Shown here: in pieces, positions 25,360 to 34,212 of the stretch | Layout: the number at the start of each line of letters is the position of its first letter | Position numbering within the stretch: position 1 is the stretch's first letter | Assembly: GCA_022827095.1 (NCBI GenBank) | Contig: JAJDTP010000021.1 | Coordinates: 322,771 to 386,770 of the forward strand | DNA: 64,000 bases | From: Dehalococcoidia bacterium | GTDB lineage: Bacteria; Chloroflexota; Dehalococcoidia; Lucifugimonadales; UBA3495 | Direction of reading: 5' to 3' | The notes under the pieces: model-generated | The model's input: only the letters and a program-made list of their open reading frames with translations | Told to the model about the DNA's origin: nothing | Database searches by the model: none | Program-made: the position numbers and the translations under genes

Positions 25360-26547
25360 TTAGACCGGGGCGGGAGCCGGCACCGCGACGGGAGCGCCCA
25401 CCCGGTCCAGAATGGCTTCCAACAGAGCCGGCAGGTTCCAGCCCCGGGCTGCCGACACGAACACCCGTCCGCTGACCGCGGGGGAATCCGCGCCGGAAAT
25501 GGCGGACAAGTCGATCCGGTCCAGAACCTCCACGTCGGCGGGATCGTCGGTGAGCAGGTCCAGCTTGTTGATGACCAACAGGCGCGGCTTGCCGCCGAGG
25601 TCCAGGTCAGCAAGGGTCTGTTCCACCACCTCAGCCTGTTCGGGAGCCTTGGGGTGCGTTATGTCGATCACATGCAGCAGGAGGTCGGCCTCGCTCAGTT
25701 CCTCCAGCGTGGCGCGGAAGGCGGCGACCACGGTGGGGGATAGTTTCTGGATGAAGCCCACCGTGTCGCTGAGCAGCAACTCGTTGCCGTCGGGCAGGCG
25801 CAGACGACGGGTTACTGGGTCCAGTGTGTTGAACAACTGATCCTCGGCAGGGACGCCGGCGTCGCAGAGAGCGTTGAACAGCGTGCTCTTGCCGGCGTTG
25901 GTGTAACCGACCAAGGTTGCCATCGGCGTGGAAGACCGGCGGCGACGCTCCAGGTACTGGCCGCGCCGCTTGCGCACGTTGTCCAACTCAGACTCTATCT
26001 TTTGGATGCGACGGCGGATCAGCCGGCGGTCGGTCTCGAGCTGAGTCTCGCCGGGACCGCGGGTGCCGATTCCTCCGCCGAGGCGTTCCAGATGGGACCA
26101 CTGACCAACCAGTCTCGGCAGCAGGTACTGGTGCTGGGCAAGTTCGACCTGTATCTGGCCCTCTCGGGTGCGGGCGTGCCGACCAAACACGTCGAGGATC
26201 AGCGCGGTGCGGTCGATGACCTTGATTTGCAGGGCCGCTTCGAGGTTGCGCTGTTGGGTGGGAGTCAGTTCGTCGTCACAGATCACCACATCGGGACGTT
26301 CGTCCGCCAGCAGGTCCTGCAACTCCTGGAGCTTGCCCTTGCCAAGGTAGGTTGGGGTGATGCGCTCGGCGCGCTGGGACACGGTGGCGACCACCTCCGC
26401 GCCGGCGGACCGGGTCAAGTAGTCCAACTCGACCAGCGTATCGTCCAGGCCCCACAGGCTCTCGCCGCGCTTCTTCGCTTCCACGGCAACCAGCACCGCT
26501 CGTTCTGTTTGCGGGCCGGTGGGTTTGGGTTGGCGGGATTTGGGCAT
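25360..26547 (-). CDS. hflX: GTPase HflX
   Basis: A 395-residue ribosome-associated GTPase that splits stalled or hibernating 70S particles. The N-terminal HflX domain ends in GGIGTRGPGETQLETDRR, a coiled linker follows, then the G domain: GYTNAGKSTLFNAL (G1), DTVGFI (G3) and NKLDLL (G4). ATG 26547 is the first codon of the frame. It heads a leftward pair with a metallophosphoesterase. Confidence 0.95.
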   Translation of the reverse strand: MPKSRQPKPTGPQTERAVLVAVEAKKRGESLWGLDDTLVELDYLTRSAGAEVVATVSQRAERITPTYLGKGKLQELQDLLADERPDVVICDDELTPTQQRNLEAALQIKVIDRTALILDVFGRHARTREGQIQVELAQHQYLLPRLVGQWSHLERLGGGIGTRGPGETQLETDRRLIRRRIQKIESELDNVRKRRGQYLERRRRSSTPMATLVGYTNAGKSTLFNALCDAGVPAEDQLFNTLDPVTRRLRLPDGNELLLSDTVGFIQKLSPTVVAAFRATLEELSEADLLLHVIDITHPKAPEQAEVVEQTLADLDLGGKPRLLVINKLDLLTDDPADVEVLDRIDLSAISGADSPAVSGRVFVSAARGWNLPALLEAILDRVGAPVAVPAPAPV

Positions 26548-26556
26548 AGACGGCGT

Positions 26557-27132
26557 TTATCGCTGCCGACGAAAGAGTTGCCACACGGGAATGCTGAAAC
26601 CCGGCAGCAGTTCTTCGCCGCCCAGAATAGCGTCCTCACCCAACACGACCGGGGTCTGGCCAGGCCGGTAGCGGGTAACGGTAGTGTCTTCCGGGTTGAG
26701 TACCCAGACCTCGCGGGCGCCGAAATCCAGCCACATCTGCGCCTTTTCCGACAGCAGGCGGTCACGACGTGAGTTGCTGGGCGACGCCACCTCAACGCAC
26801 AAGTCTGGGGTCAGTTCAGGGAAGCCAGTGGTTCCGGGCGGGATGCGTCCGGGGGCAAACCAAGCAATATCCGGGCACCGCACCGTATCGGGATCAGCCT
26901 CCAGACGATAACCCGGTTCGCCAACACAGACCACACCGTAATCAGTGGCGTCAATGTACACATAAAAGACGCCTCCAGTGTGGAAAACGGTTATCGAGTG
27001 AGGGTGACCTGTTCCCACAGTTTTCTCCGTCAGGATGCCTCTGACGAGTTCGTACCGCCTGCCGGGAACGCGCTCCATCAACAGGAGCTCATCGGCAGTC
27101 ATCAGGCGCGATGGCGTTTTCGCGGTAGTCAT
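26557..27132 (-). CDS. Uma2 family endonuclease-like protein (DUF820)
   Basis: A 191-residue member of the PD-(D/E)xK-fold Uma2/DUF820 family. Family marks are RYELVRGILTEKTVGTGH, YRLEADPDTVRCPDIAWF, ELTPDLCVEVASPSNSRRD and KAQMWLDFGAREVWVLNPE. Cellular role unknown. ATG 27132 with GAGG nearby; the frame is open further to 27180. It lies between hflX and dapL, 9 bases downstream of the dapL stop. Confidence 0.88.
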   Translation of the reverse strand: MTTAKTPSRLMTADELLLMERVPGRRYELVRGILTEKTVGTGHPHSITVFHTGGVFYVYIDATDYGVVCVGEPGYRLEADPDTVRCPDIAWFAPGRIPPGTTGFPELTPDLCVEVASPSNSRRDRLLSEKAQMWLDFGAREVWVLNPEDTTVTRYRPGQTPVVLGEDAILGGEELLPGFSIPVWQLFRRQR

Positions 27133-27140
27133 GGCAAGCC

Positions 27141-28313
27141 TCACGGGGCGGGAATGTTCCAGTTTTCGAGGCGTTGGCAACCGGTCTCGACACGCTCGTC
27201 CGGGGTGGTCAGGGAGAGGCGGATGTAACCCTCACCGTACTGCCCATACGAGGAGCCAGGGGTAACGACGATGTCTATTTCTTCCAGCAGGCGCGCTGCG
27301 AAGTCAGCGGAGGTGAAGCCTTCCGGCACGGGCGCCCAGATGTAGAGGCTGGCACGCGGGGTTTCCACGTTCAAACCCATGCTAGTCAGAGCCTGGAGTA
27401 CGCGGTCGCGACGCCACTGGTAGGTGGCAATGTTCTCATCGATGCAGTCCTGCGGACCGGTGAGCGCCTCCATGGACATTTCCTGGATGGCCTGGGGGAT
27501 GCCTGAGTCCAGGTTGGCCTTGATCTGGAAAATCGCCTTGATCATGTCGGCGTTGCCTACGGCCATGCCCATGCGCCAGCCCGTCATGTTGTAGGTCTTC
27601 GAGAGGGAATGGAATTCGAGGCCAACCTCTTTGGCTCCATCGAGCTGCATCATACTGCCGGCGCGGTATCCCTCGTAGCCGACCTCGGAGTAGGCGGCGT
27701 CGTGGAGCATTGCGATATCGTTCTCGCGGCAATATCGCAATGCCGACTCGAGGTCTTCCTGGGATGCGACTGCGCTGGTGGGGTTGTTGGGGTAGTTGAG
27801 CCACATCACTTTGGCCTGGCGGGCCACGTCTTCAGGAATGGCGTCCAGTTCGGGCAGCCAGCCATTGCGCTGGTACAGCGGCATCACGTGGCTCTCGGCG
27901 CCAGCGAACATGGTGCCCACCGCGTATACGGGATAAGCCGGATCCGGCACCAGCGCTATATCGCCTGGATCCAGGAACGCAAAGGCCGCGTGTCCGATAC
28001 CCTCTTTCGCGCCGATCAGGGGCAGCACCTCGGTATCGGGATCAAGGTCGACGTCGAAACGCTGCTTGTACCAGTGAGCGACGGCGCGGCGCATCTCGGG
28101 CAGGCCGTCGGTTTCGGGATACCGGTGGTTGGGCGGATCCTGCGAAGCGGTAAGGAGGCGGTCGATGATGGGCTGCGGAGTGGGGATATCAGGGTCACCG
28201 ATGCCAAAGGTCACCACGTCGGCGCCGGCGGCGCGTTTCTCCGCGATGATCCGGGAGATCTCGACGAAGGGATACGGGGCAAGTTTGCCGAGGCGTTGCG
28301 ACAGGTTAGGCAT
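27141..28313 (-). CDS. dapL: LL-diaminopimelate aminotransferase
   Basis: A 390-residue class I/II PLP aminotransferase. LGKLAPYPFVEISRIIAEKR, TFGIGDPDIPTP, NYPNNPTSAVAS and HSLSKTYNMTGWRMG (PLP Lys) are typical of DapL. DapL converts tetrahydrodipicolinate directly to LL-diaminopimelate; dapF, the next enzyme, lies 0.8 kb away on the same strand, which supports this over generic aminotransferases. AGGAG precedes ATG 28313. Confidence 0.85.
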   Translation of the reverse strand: MPNLSQRLGKLAPYPFVEISRIIAEKRAAGADVVTFGIGDPDIPTPQPIIDRLLTASQDPPNHRYPETDGLPEMRRAVAHWYKQRFDVDLDPDTEVLPLIGAKEGIGHAAFAFLDPGDIALVPDPAYPVYAVGTMFAGAESHVMPLYQRNGWLPELDAIPEDVARQAKVMWLNYPNNPTSAVASQEDLESALRYCRENDIAMLHDAAYSEVGYEGYRAGSMMQLDGAKEVGLEFHSLSKTYNMTGWRMGMAVGNADMIKAIFQIKANLDSGIPQAIQEMSMEALTGPQDCIDENIATYQWRRDRVLQALTSMGLNVETPRASLYIWAPVPEGFTSADFAARLLEEIDIVVTPGSSYGQYGEGYIRLSLTTPDERVETGCQRLENWNIPAP

Positions 28314-28417
28314 GATGCTCCTGGATTGGTACGGTTTCGTTCGGTGAGTGACGCGAGAGGAGTTGACCCGCCGGCCCACAGAATAGGCCGGCGCGGTCGG
28401 ACGACGAAGACGGCAAC

Positions 28418-29098
28418 CTACACCGCAACCGCGGCGTCGGGTTGAAAGACCATCTCCCGCTCCAGCGTTACCCAGTTGTATTCGTCAACGAACTTGGCGA
28501 GCCTGAAAGGCGGATCGATTCCCAACTGAGCCGACAGCGCGCCAGCCGGGTCTTCGACGCCGTGCTGGGTGCGAGCGTCGGTGACGATGGATAGGGCCGC
28601 CATGCGCATGACGGTGAGGAACTGGGAATAGGTTGCGCCGTTGGGGCGGTCCTGAGGGAAATAGGCTTTTCGTATACCCTCGCCCCAGGACACGAACAAC
28701 TGGGGATTAATGACGGTCAGGAGTGCAGATGCTCCGGTCGGGCCGACGCCGTTGGCCTCGGTGAGGCGATCGAAGGCGCGCTCCACGACGTCCAGGGTCG
28801 AGCAGCGCAAGTCGTCGAATTCCAGGGCGGAGACCGCCATGGGCTCGAGCAACCGGGCGGCATCGCTGACCGCGGAGGCGATAACATCCGATTTGTGCTG
28901 GGGAATTCGGCAGCCCCATTGGTTCACGTAGCCGATCAGGGCGGACCAGTCGGCGTCGGCCTGGCCCGACAGAATGGGGCCGCGGAACGCGTCTGCTCGC
29001 GCGGCGATGCACGTCGCGTCGTCGGAAAGGCCGCGGAAAACCTGAGAGGACCAACGAAGCTGGTCAAAGGTGGTGGGGCCGGTCACGTAATTGCTCAT
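28418..29098 (-). CDS. Hypothetical protein translationally coupled to dapF
   Basis: A 226-residue soluble protein that I do not recognise. The most distinctive segment is LTEANGVGPTGASALLTVIN followed by PQLFVSWGEGIRKAYFP, whose GxGPTxAS part looks like a helix-hairpin-helix or DNA-glycosylase-type turn; this is tentative. Its ATG overlaps the dapF stop as ATGA, so the two are co-translated. It could be DNA- or RNA-binding, but nothing in the sequence proves it. Confidence 0.65.
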   Translation of the reverse strand: MSNYVTGPTTFDQLRWSSQVFRGLSDDATCIAARADAFRGPILSGQADADWSALIGYVNQWGCRIPQHKSDVIASAVSDAARLLEPMAVSALEFDDLRCSTLDVVERAFDRLTEANGVGPTGASALLTVINPQLFVSWGEGIRKAYFPQDRPNGATYSQFLTVMRMAALSIVTDARTQHGVEDPAGALSAQLGIDPPFRLAKFVDEYNWVTLEREMVFQPDAAVAV

Positions 29099-29952
29099 TC
29101 TGTCCACACTCCGCTGAATACTTCGGCCGCTGGGCCTTCCAGATAGACTTCACCGGCGCCATCCCACTCGATGTTGAGGGTGCCGCCGGGAAGGTTGACC
29201 GCGACCCGATCGCCGGTGTGACCCAACAGACGGGATGCGACGCCGATGGCGCACGCTCCGGTGCCGCAGGCCATTGTTTCGCCGGAGCCGCGCTCCCAAA
29301 CCCGGGCGTCAACGTTGCCGTCGTCCCGGATGTTGACGATTTCGAAATTCACCCGATCGGGAAAGATGGGGTGGCGTTCGACCAGGGGGCCGATGTTATG
29401 CAAGGGAAATTCTTCGATGGGCTGGTCGATGAAGGTGACCGCATGGGGATTACCCATGGATACGAACGTCAGGGACAACCGGAAATCGCCAGGATGGATG
29501 GCATAGTTGAGGATTGGCCCGTCATGGCCGGCGATGGCGGGATCAAGTGCGACGGGGATTTCGGACGGGGCCAACCGGGGCTGACCCATGCTCACCCGAG
29601 CCGAGTCCACGGTGGCGCCGGCATAATGTGGAACGATGGTACGAACGCCGGACATCGTGTCAACGGTGACCTGCTGGGCCGAGTTGGACACGATGCCGCG
29701 TTCGATGGCGTACTTGGCGAAACACCGGATGCCGTTGCCGCACATGGCGCCTTCGGAGCCATCCGAGTTGAACATGCGCATCCTGAGGTCCGCGACGTCA
29801 GAATCCATCACCAGGATAAGCCCGTCGCCACCGACTCCGAAGTGGCGGTCGCTGATTGCCCGCGACAGGCTGTGCCAATCCCGTTCGGGCATCACACGGG
29901 CGTCGACGTAGACGTAATCGTTGCCAGCGCCGTGCATTTTGGTGAATTCCAT
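29095..29952 (-). CDS. dapF: Diaminopimelate epimerase
   Basis: A 285-residue enzyme interconverting LL- and meso-diaminopimelate for lysine and peptidoglycan. Both catalytic Cys motifs are intact: EGAMCGNGIRCFAKYA and ETMACGTGACAIGVA. FTKMHGAGNDYVYVD opens the protein as in the family. With dapL nearby it completes most of the aminotransferase route. ATG 29952; a candidate TACAAT -10 lies about 45 bases upstream. Confidence 0.96.
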   Translation of the reverse strand: MEFTKMHGAGNDYVYVDARVMPERDWHSLSRAISDRHFGVGGDGLILVMDSDVADLRMRMFNSDGSEGAMCGNGIRCFAKYAIERGIVSNSAQQVTVDTMSGVRTIVPHYAGATVDSARVSMGQPRLAPSEIPVALDPAIAGHDGPILNYAIHPGDFRLSLTFVSMGNPHAVTFIDQPIEEFPLHNIGPLVERHPIFPDRVNFEIVNIRDDGNVDARVWERGSGETMACGTGACAIGVASRLLGHTGDRVAVNLPGGTLNIEWDGAGEVYLEGPAAEVFSGVWTE

Positions 29953-29987
29953 CGTTGCGACTCCTGCGCTGAGAGCGGCCCCTTCCG

Positions 29988-30941
29988 TCAGGCGCCAATT
30001 GTATCACAAGGGGTCGGCCGTTCCAGGAAAAGGCTTACCCTCGAGGTGGCCTCGGCGACCGGCAGGCCGTGGGTGCCATCGAGCCAATCGATGCGCCGGT
30101 CGCCCGGCTTGAACCAGGTGTACTGCCGACGCACCAGGCGATGGGTACGAGTCTTGGAACGAGCCACCGCTTCGTCCAGCGCCATTTCGCCGGCCAGGTA
30201 CATACCCAACTCGGTGTAGCCGACGCCGGACAGCGCGCCGCTCCCGAGGACATATCCCGCGGCGGCAAGGCGGCGGGCTTCGCCCAGTAATCCCCGGGCC
30301 ATCATCGCATCAAACCGGGCGTCGATGCGGTCGTACAAGATGGCGCGGTCGGCGGTCAAACCGATGACGAGGGAACGGTACGGAAGCTCGGCGCTTCTGC
30401 CGGTGGCGACCGGGCTGCCCGTCGCGTTCACAATCTCGAGGGCGCGGATGATACGGCGCGGGTTCCCCGGGTCGACGGCGTCGGCGCGGGCAGGGTCCAG
30501 TCGTCGCAACTCCTGCCACAGCGAGGTCTGACCCTCGGCGGCGAGGCGACGCTCCAGGTTGGCGCGGAATGTCGGGTCGGGCGGAACCTGGGGCACGGTC
30601 CAACCCTCCAGGAGCGCCCACACGTACTGACCGCTTCCTCCGCACAATATGGGCAAATTGCCCCGGGAGACGATGGACTCGATGGCTTCGCGAGCCAGCG
30701 GCAGGAACTCTCCCAAGCTGAACGGGGAGTCGGGTGCCCGGATGTCAATCAGGTGGTGGCGAGCAGCCCTACACTCGGCCGGAGTGGGCTTGGCGGTGCC
30801 GATATCCATGCCGGTGTAGACCTGCCGGCTGTCGGCGTTGACGACTTCGCCGTCGAAGAGTTGCGCGATTTCGATTGCGAGGGCAGTCTTGCCGACCGCA
30901 GTCGGTCCGACGATGGCAACGAGATTGCGCAGGGCCGACAT
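29988..30941 (-). CDS. miaA: tRNA dimethylallyltransferase
   Basis: A 317-residue enzyme adding a dimethylallyl group to A37 of tRNAs reading UNN codons. The P-loop is VGPTAVGKTALAIEIA, followed by NADSRQVYTGMDIGTAKP, HLIDIRAPDSPFSLGEF, GGSGQYVWALLEGW and TRTHRLVRRQYTWFK. Length matches the family. It follows tpiA by 18 bases on the same strand; tsaC, also a tRNA-modification gene, is at the far end of this run. Confidence 0.95.
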   Translation of the reverse strand: MSALRNLVAIVGPTAVGKTALAIEIAQLFDGEVVNADSRQVYTGMDIGTAKPTPAECRAARHHLIDIRAPDSPFSLGEFLPLAREAIESIVSRGNLPILCGGSGQYVWALLEGWTVPQVPPDPTFRANLERRLAAEGQTSLWQELRRLDPARADAVDPGNPRRIIRALEIVNATGSPVATGRSAELPYRSLVIGLTADRAILYDRIDARFDAMMARGLLGEARRLAAAGYVLGSGALSGVGYTELGMYLAGEMALDEAVARSKTRTHRLVRRQYTWFKPGDRRIDWLDGTHGLPVAEATSRVSLFLERPTPCDTIGA

Positions 30942-30959
30942 AAACCGGCCGGCCGGACA

Positions 30960-31736
30960 CTACTGGTCGCGATTGGAGAACGCGGCCGCCACGTCCAGGA
31001 AGGTACCGGCTTCAAGGCTCGCGCCGCCCACGAGGGCGCCGTTGATGCTCGGCACCGCGGCGAAGTCGGCAGCGTTGGCCGGGTTCACGCTACCGCCGTA
31101 CAGCAACGGAGTCGCCGAAGCGGCATCGGCTCCCAGGACGGCCGCCACGGTGGAGCCGATCGCCCCGCCCATGATCTGCTCCGCGATCTCGGGAGTCGCG
31201 GCGCGGCCGGTGCCGATGGCCCAGACTGGTTCATACGCAATGGTAAGCAGACCGGCGGTGGATTCGGGGTCGAGATCAGTCAGCGCAGCGACGACCTGGA
31301 GACGGATGACCTCGGCAGCCCGGCCCGATCCCCGCTCATCGAGCGTTTCGCCGACGCAAACGATGGGACGGAGCCCATGTTGCAACGCCGCAGCGGCCTT
31401 GCGACCCACGGACTCGTCCGTTTCGCCGAAGAATTGGCGGCGCTCGGAGTGGCCGATGATCACGTAGTCGCACAACCCGACCAGCATCGGAGGTGCGACC
31501 TCGCCGGTGAAAGCGCCGCTGTCGTCGGAGTGCATGTTTTGCGCGGCCACCGCTACACCGCTGCCGGCCACCGCATCCCGCACCGCCGCCAGCGACACGA
31601 AGGGCGGCGCAACCGCGACCTGTACCCCGGACAACATCGACGCGCCGGCCGCAACCGCGGCGGCCAACAATACGCCGGAAGTCACGTCCGTATTCATCTT
31701 CCAGTTGCCGACGACGATGTTGGTTGGAGAGGTCAT
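30960..31736 (-). CDS. tpiA: Triosephosphate isomerase
   Basis: A 258-residue TIM barrel converting dihydroxyacetone phosphate and glyceraldehyde 3-phosphate. VVGNWKMN, IIGHSERRQFFGETD (catalytic His), AYEPVWAIGTG (catalytic Glu) and LYGGSVNPAN are all present. ATG 31736 preferred; a GTG at 31739 is the other choice. It belongs to a glycolytic run with apgM and pgk. Confidence 0.96.
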   Translation of the reverse strand: MTSPTNIVVGNWKMNTDVTSGVLLAAAVAAGASMLSGVQVAVAPPFVSLAAVRDAVAGSGVAVAAQNMHSDDSGAFTGEVAPPMLVGLCDYVIIGHSERRQFFGETDESVGRKAAAALQHGLRPIVCVGETLDERGSGRAAEVIRLQVVAALTDLDPESTAGLLTIAYEPVWAIGTGRAATPEIAEQIMGGAIGSTVAAVLGADAASATPLLYGGSVNPANAADFAAVPSINGALVGGASLEAGTFLDVAAAFSNRDQ

Positions 31737-31764
31737 CACAGGATCCCCGGGTTTGCGATCCTGG

Positions 31765-32970
31765 CTACGGGCCGTACTTGCCCAGTTTGCCGGCGTGGGA
31801 CAGCGCGAGGAGCATGATGGTTTCCGCCGGGATCCGGCCGATGGACCCCTGGGCGCAGGCCCGCTCGTTGAACCCGTCGACCCCTTCCCCGAGGGTTAGC
31901 TGCGAGTGCAGCATGAAGGGAACCGGGTGCCAGCTGTGGGATGCCATGATGGCGGGGGTGGCATGGTCGCCGGCGACCATGAGCACGTCGGGCTCCAGGT
32001 CGAGGATGCGCGGGATGTGTCTATCCAGTTCCTCGAGGCACTTCACTTTGCCATCAAAGTCGCCGTCTTCACCGGCGGCGTCGGCGGGTTTGTAGTGGAT
32101 GAAGAAGAAGTCGTGATCGTCCCAATTCGCGTGCAGGGTGTCCACCTCGTCGCCAAAAGTCATGCCCGTGGGAATGATCCGCATGTTGGCGACGGAAGCG
32201 AGACCCCGGTACATCGGATAAGCGGCGATGGCCGCCGGGTTCAGATGATAAACCCGCCCGAATTCAGGCAGATTGGGAAGCTGAGCCCATCCCCGGAGCA
32301 GAACCATGTTGGCGGGTTGTTCCTCGGACAGAAGACGCCCCGCCTGGGATACGAACTCCTGGACGACTTCGGCGGTACGTTCACCCGTGGCACTCAGGGC
32401 TCGCGCCGGTCGGGGCGGCAAACCCTCGCGTTGGGGGTCGGTCTCCTCCACCGCTTCGGACAGACCCTCGCCGCGCAGCCGCAGCACGAACCGGTAGTCC
32501 TGCACCGGCATCACGTCCACCTGGACGCCGGGGATCTCGATGCTGTCGAGGCGCTGACACAACGGAGCGCTCAGCTCGGTCCGGATCCGGCCGGCGCGGC
32601 GGTCGGTTAGTAGGCCCTCGTCGTCCACGGTGCAGAAGTTGCCGCGTGCGGCCACGTCGCCGGGCAGCAGTTCGGCCCCGATGCCCAGGGCTTCCAGCGC
32701 CCCACGGCCAATAAGGTACTTCAGCGGGTTGTAGCCGAAAAGCGCCAGATGTCCGGGTCCACTGCCCGGGGCAACTCCGACCTCCACGGGGGTGGTCAGA
32801 CCGCAGGCGCTGCGCTGGGCCAGCCCGTTCAGATTGGGGATGTGGGCAGTCTCCAACTCGGACTTGCGGGTGTCGGGATGGGGCAACCCGCCCAAGCCAT
32901 CGGCCACCAGGAGGACGATTTTGGATGGGGTGCTGGCGATACTGTCGTGGATCTGTTCCAGGTCAATCAT
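31765..32970 (-). CDS. apgM: 2,3-bisphosphoglycerate-independent phosphoglycerate mutase, archaeal ApgM type
   Basis: A 401-residue alkaline-phosphatase-fold enzyme interconverting 3- and 2-phosphoglycerate. KIVLLVADGLGGLP opens the metal site, TPVEVGVAPGSGPGHLALFG holds the phosphoserine loop, and VAGDHATPAIMASHSWHPVP gives the C-terminal metal ligands. This is the short archaeal-type form rather than the GpmI form. It lies between tpiA and pgk on the same strand. Confidence 0.92.
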   Translation of the reverse strand: MIDLEQIHDSIASTPSKIVLLVADGLGGLPHPDTRKSELETAHIPNLNGLAQRSACGLTTPVEVGVAPGSGPGHLALFGYNPLKYLIGRGALEALGIGAELLPGDVAARGNFCTVDDEGLLTDRRAGRIRTELSAPLCQRLDSIEIPGVQVDVMPVQDYRFVLRLRGEGLSEAVEETDPQREGLPPRPARALSATGERTAEVVQEFVSQAGRLLSEEQPANMVLLRGWAQLPNLPEFGRVYHLNPAAIAAYPMYRGLASVANMRIIPTGMTFGDEVDTLHANWDDHDFFFIHYKPADAAGEDGDFDGKVKCLEELDRHIPRILDLEPDVLMVAGDHATPAIMASHSWHPVPFMLHSQLTLGEGVDGFNERACAQGSIGRIPAETIMLLALSHAGKLGKYGP

Positions 32971-32996
32971 GCTTAGCTCCGGTGGCCGGCTGGCGG

Positions 32997-34193
32997 TCAG
33001 GCATCAGGTATGGCGTCGATTCCAGGGAGGACGCGCCCTTCGAGGAACTCCAGGGAGGCGCCGCCGCCGGTGGATACGTGGGTCATGCTGTCCATGAGGC
33101 CCAGGGCTTCAACAGCCTCAGCGGTGGAGCCGCCGCCAACGACCGTGGTTGCGTCGGCCAAACCTGCAATGCGGTTGGCCACCTGCCGGGTGCCGACGCT
33201 GAACTGCTCCATCTCAAATACGCCCATGGGCCCGTTCCACAGGATGGTCCGGCAATCGGCAAGAGCGGTAGCGTAAGCGGAAGCCGCATCCCGGCCGATG
33301 TCCATGATGTACCAGCCGTCGGGAACGGCGTCCGCGGCCACAGTGTCCACCGCATCGGGATTGGGATCAAACTCGTTGGCAACGACCAGATCGGGAGGCA
33401 GGTGCACGGCAACGCCGGCAGCGTCGGCGCGTGCCATCACATCACGGGCAAAATCCAATCGGTCGGTTTCCACGGACGACTGCCCCACAGGTTTGCCCTG
33501 GGCGGCCAGGAACGTTACCGCCATGCCTCCGCCGATGAACAGGTGATCGAGCCGGGTGAGCAGGTTTTCCAGAACGAGGATTTTGTCGCTGACCTTGGCG
33601 CCGCCCATTAGCGCCGCCAAGGGGCGGACGGGGTTCTCCAGGGCTACGCCGAGGGACTCGACCTCCCGCTGGGTGAGGAGTCCCATGGCGGTGGGGAGGA
33701 TCTGGGGAACTCCTACCGTGGACGCGTGGGCTCGGTGGGCTACGGCGAAAGCGTCCATGACGAAGCAGTCCGCCAGGCTCGCGAGCTGGGCCGAAAATCC
33801 CTCATCGTTGCTCTCTTCGCCCTCGTGGAAACGCAGGTTCTCGAGCAGGTACACATCGCCGGGCGACATGTCGCTAACCGCCTCGGCAACCGCGCGGCCT
33901 ACGCAATCTTGCAACGGAGTAACCGGCCGGCCGAGGAGAGTAGCCAGACGCTCGCCAACGGGCGCCAGCCGCAGGGTCTCGTCGACCCTGCCGCGGGGTC
34001 GACCCAAATGGGAGCACAACACCACCTTGCAATCCCGGTTCACCAGGTATTCGATGGTGGGCAGGGTGGCACGCAGTCGATGGTCGTAGTTGGCGATGAA
34101 TTCCACGCCCTGCTCAATGGGTACGTTGAAGTCGACACGCACCAGCACGGTCTTGCCGTCCACGTCCAGTTGGTTGAGCGCGCGTTTGGTCAT
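32997..34193 (-). CDS. pgk: Phosphoglycerate kinase
   Basis: A 398-residue two-domain glycolytic kinase. VRVDFNVPIEQG, CSHLGRPRGRVDET, GDVYLLENLRFHEGEE, AALMGGAKVSDKI, WNGPMGVFEM and VVGGGSTAEAVE follow in family order. VAHRAHASTVGVP matches the hinge region, usually AAHRAHAS. Start at ATG 34193, 19 bases after the prenyl synthase stop. Confidence 0.95.
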   Translation of the reverse strand: MTKRALNQLDVDGKTVLVRVDFNVPIEQGVEFIANYDHRLRATLPTIEYLVNRDCKVVLCSHLGRPRGRVDETLRLAPVGERLATLLGRPVTPLQDCVGRAVAEAVSDMSPGDVYLLENLRFHEGEESNDEGFSAQLASLADCFVMDAFAVAHRAHASTVGVPQILPTAMGLLTQREVESLGVALENPVRPLAALMGGAKVSDKILVLENLLTRLDHLFIGGGMAVTFLAAQGKPVGQSSVETDRLDFARDVMARADAAGVAVHLPPDLVVANEFDPNPDAVDTVAADAVPDGWYIMDIGRDAASAYATALADCRTILWNGPMGVFEMEQFSVGTRQVANRIAGLADATTVVGGGSTAEAVEALGLMDSMTHVSTGGGASLEFLEGRVLPGIDAIPDA

Positions 34194-34212
34194 GCTCTTG
34201 CGGTCCGGGCAA

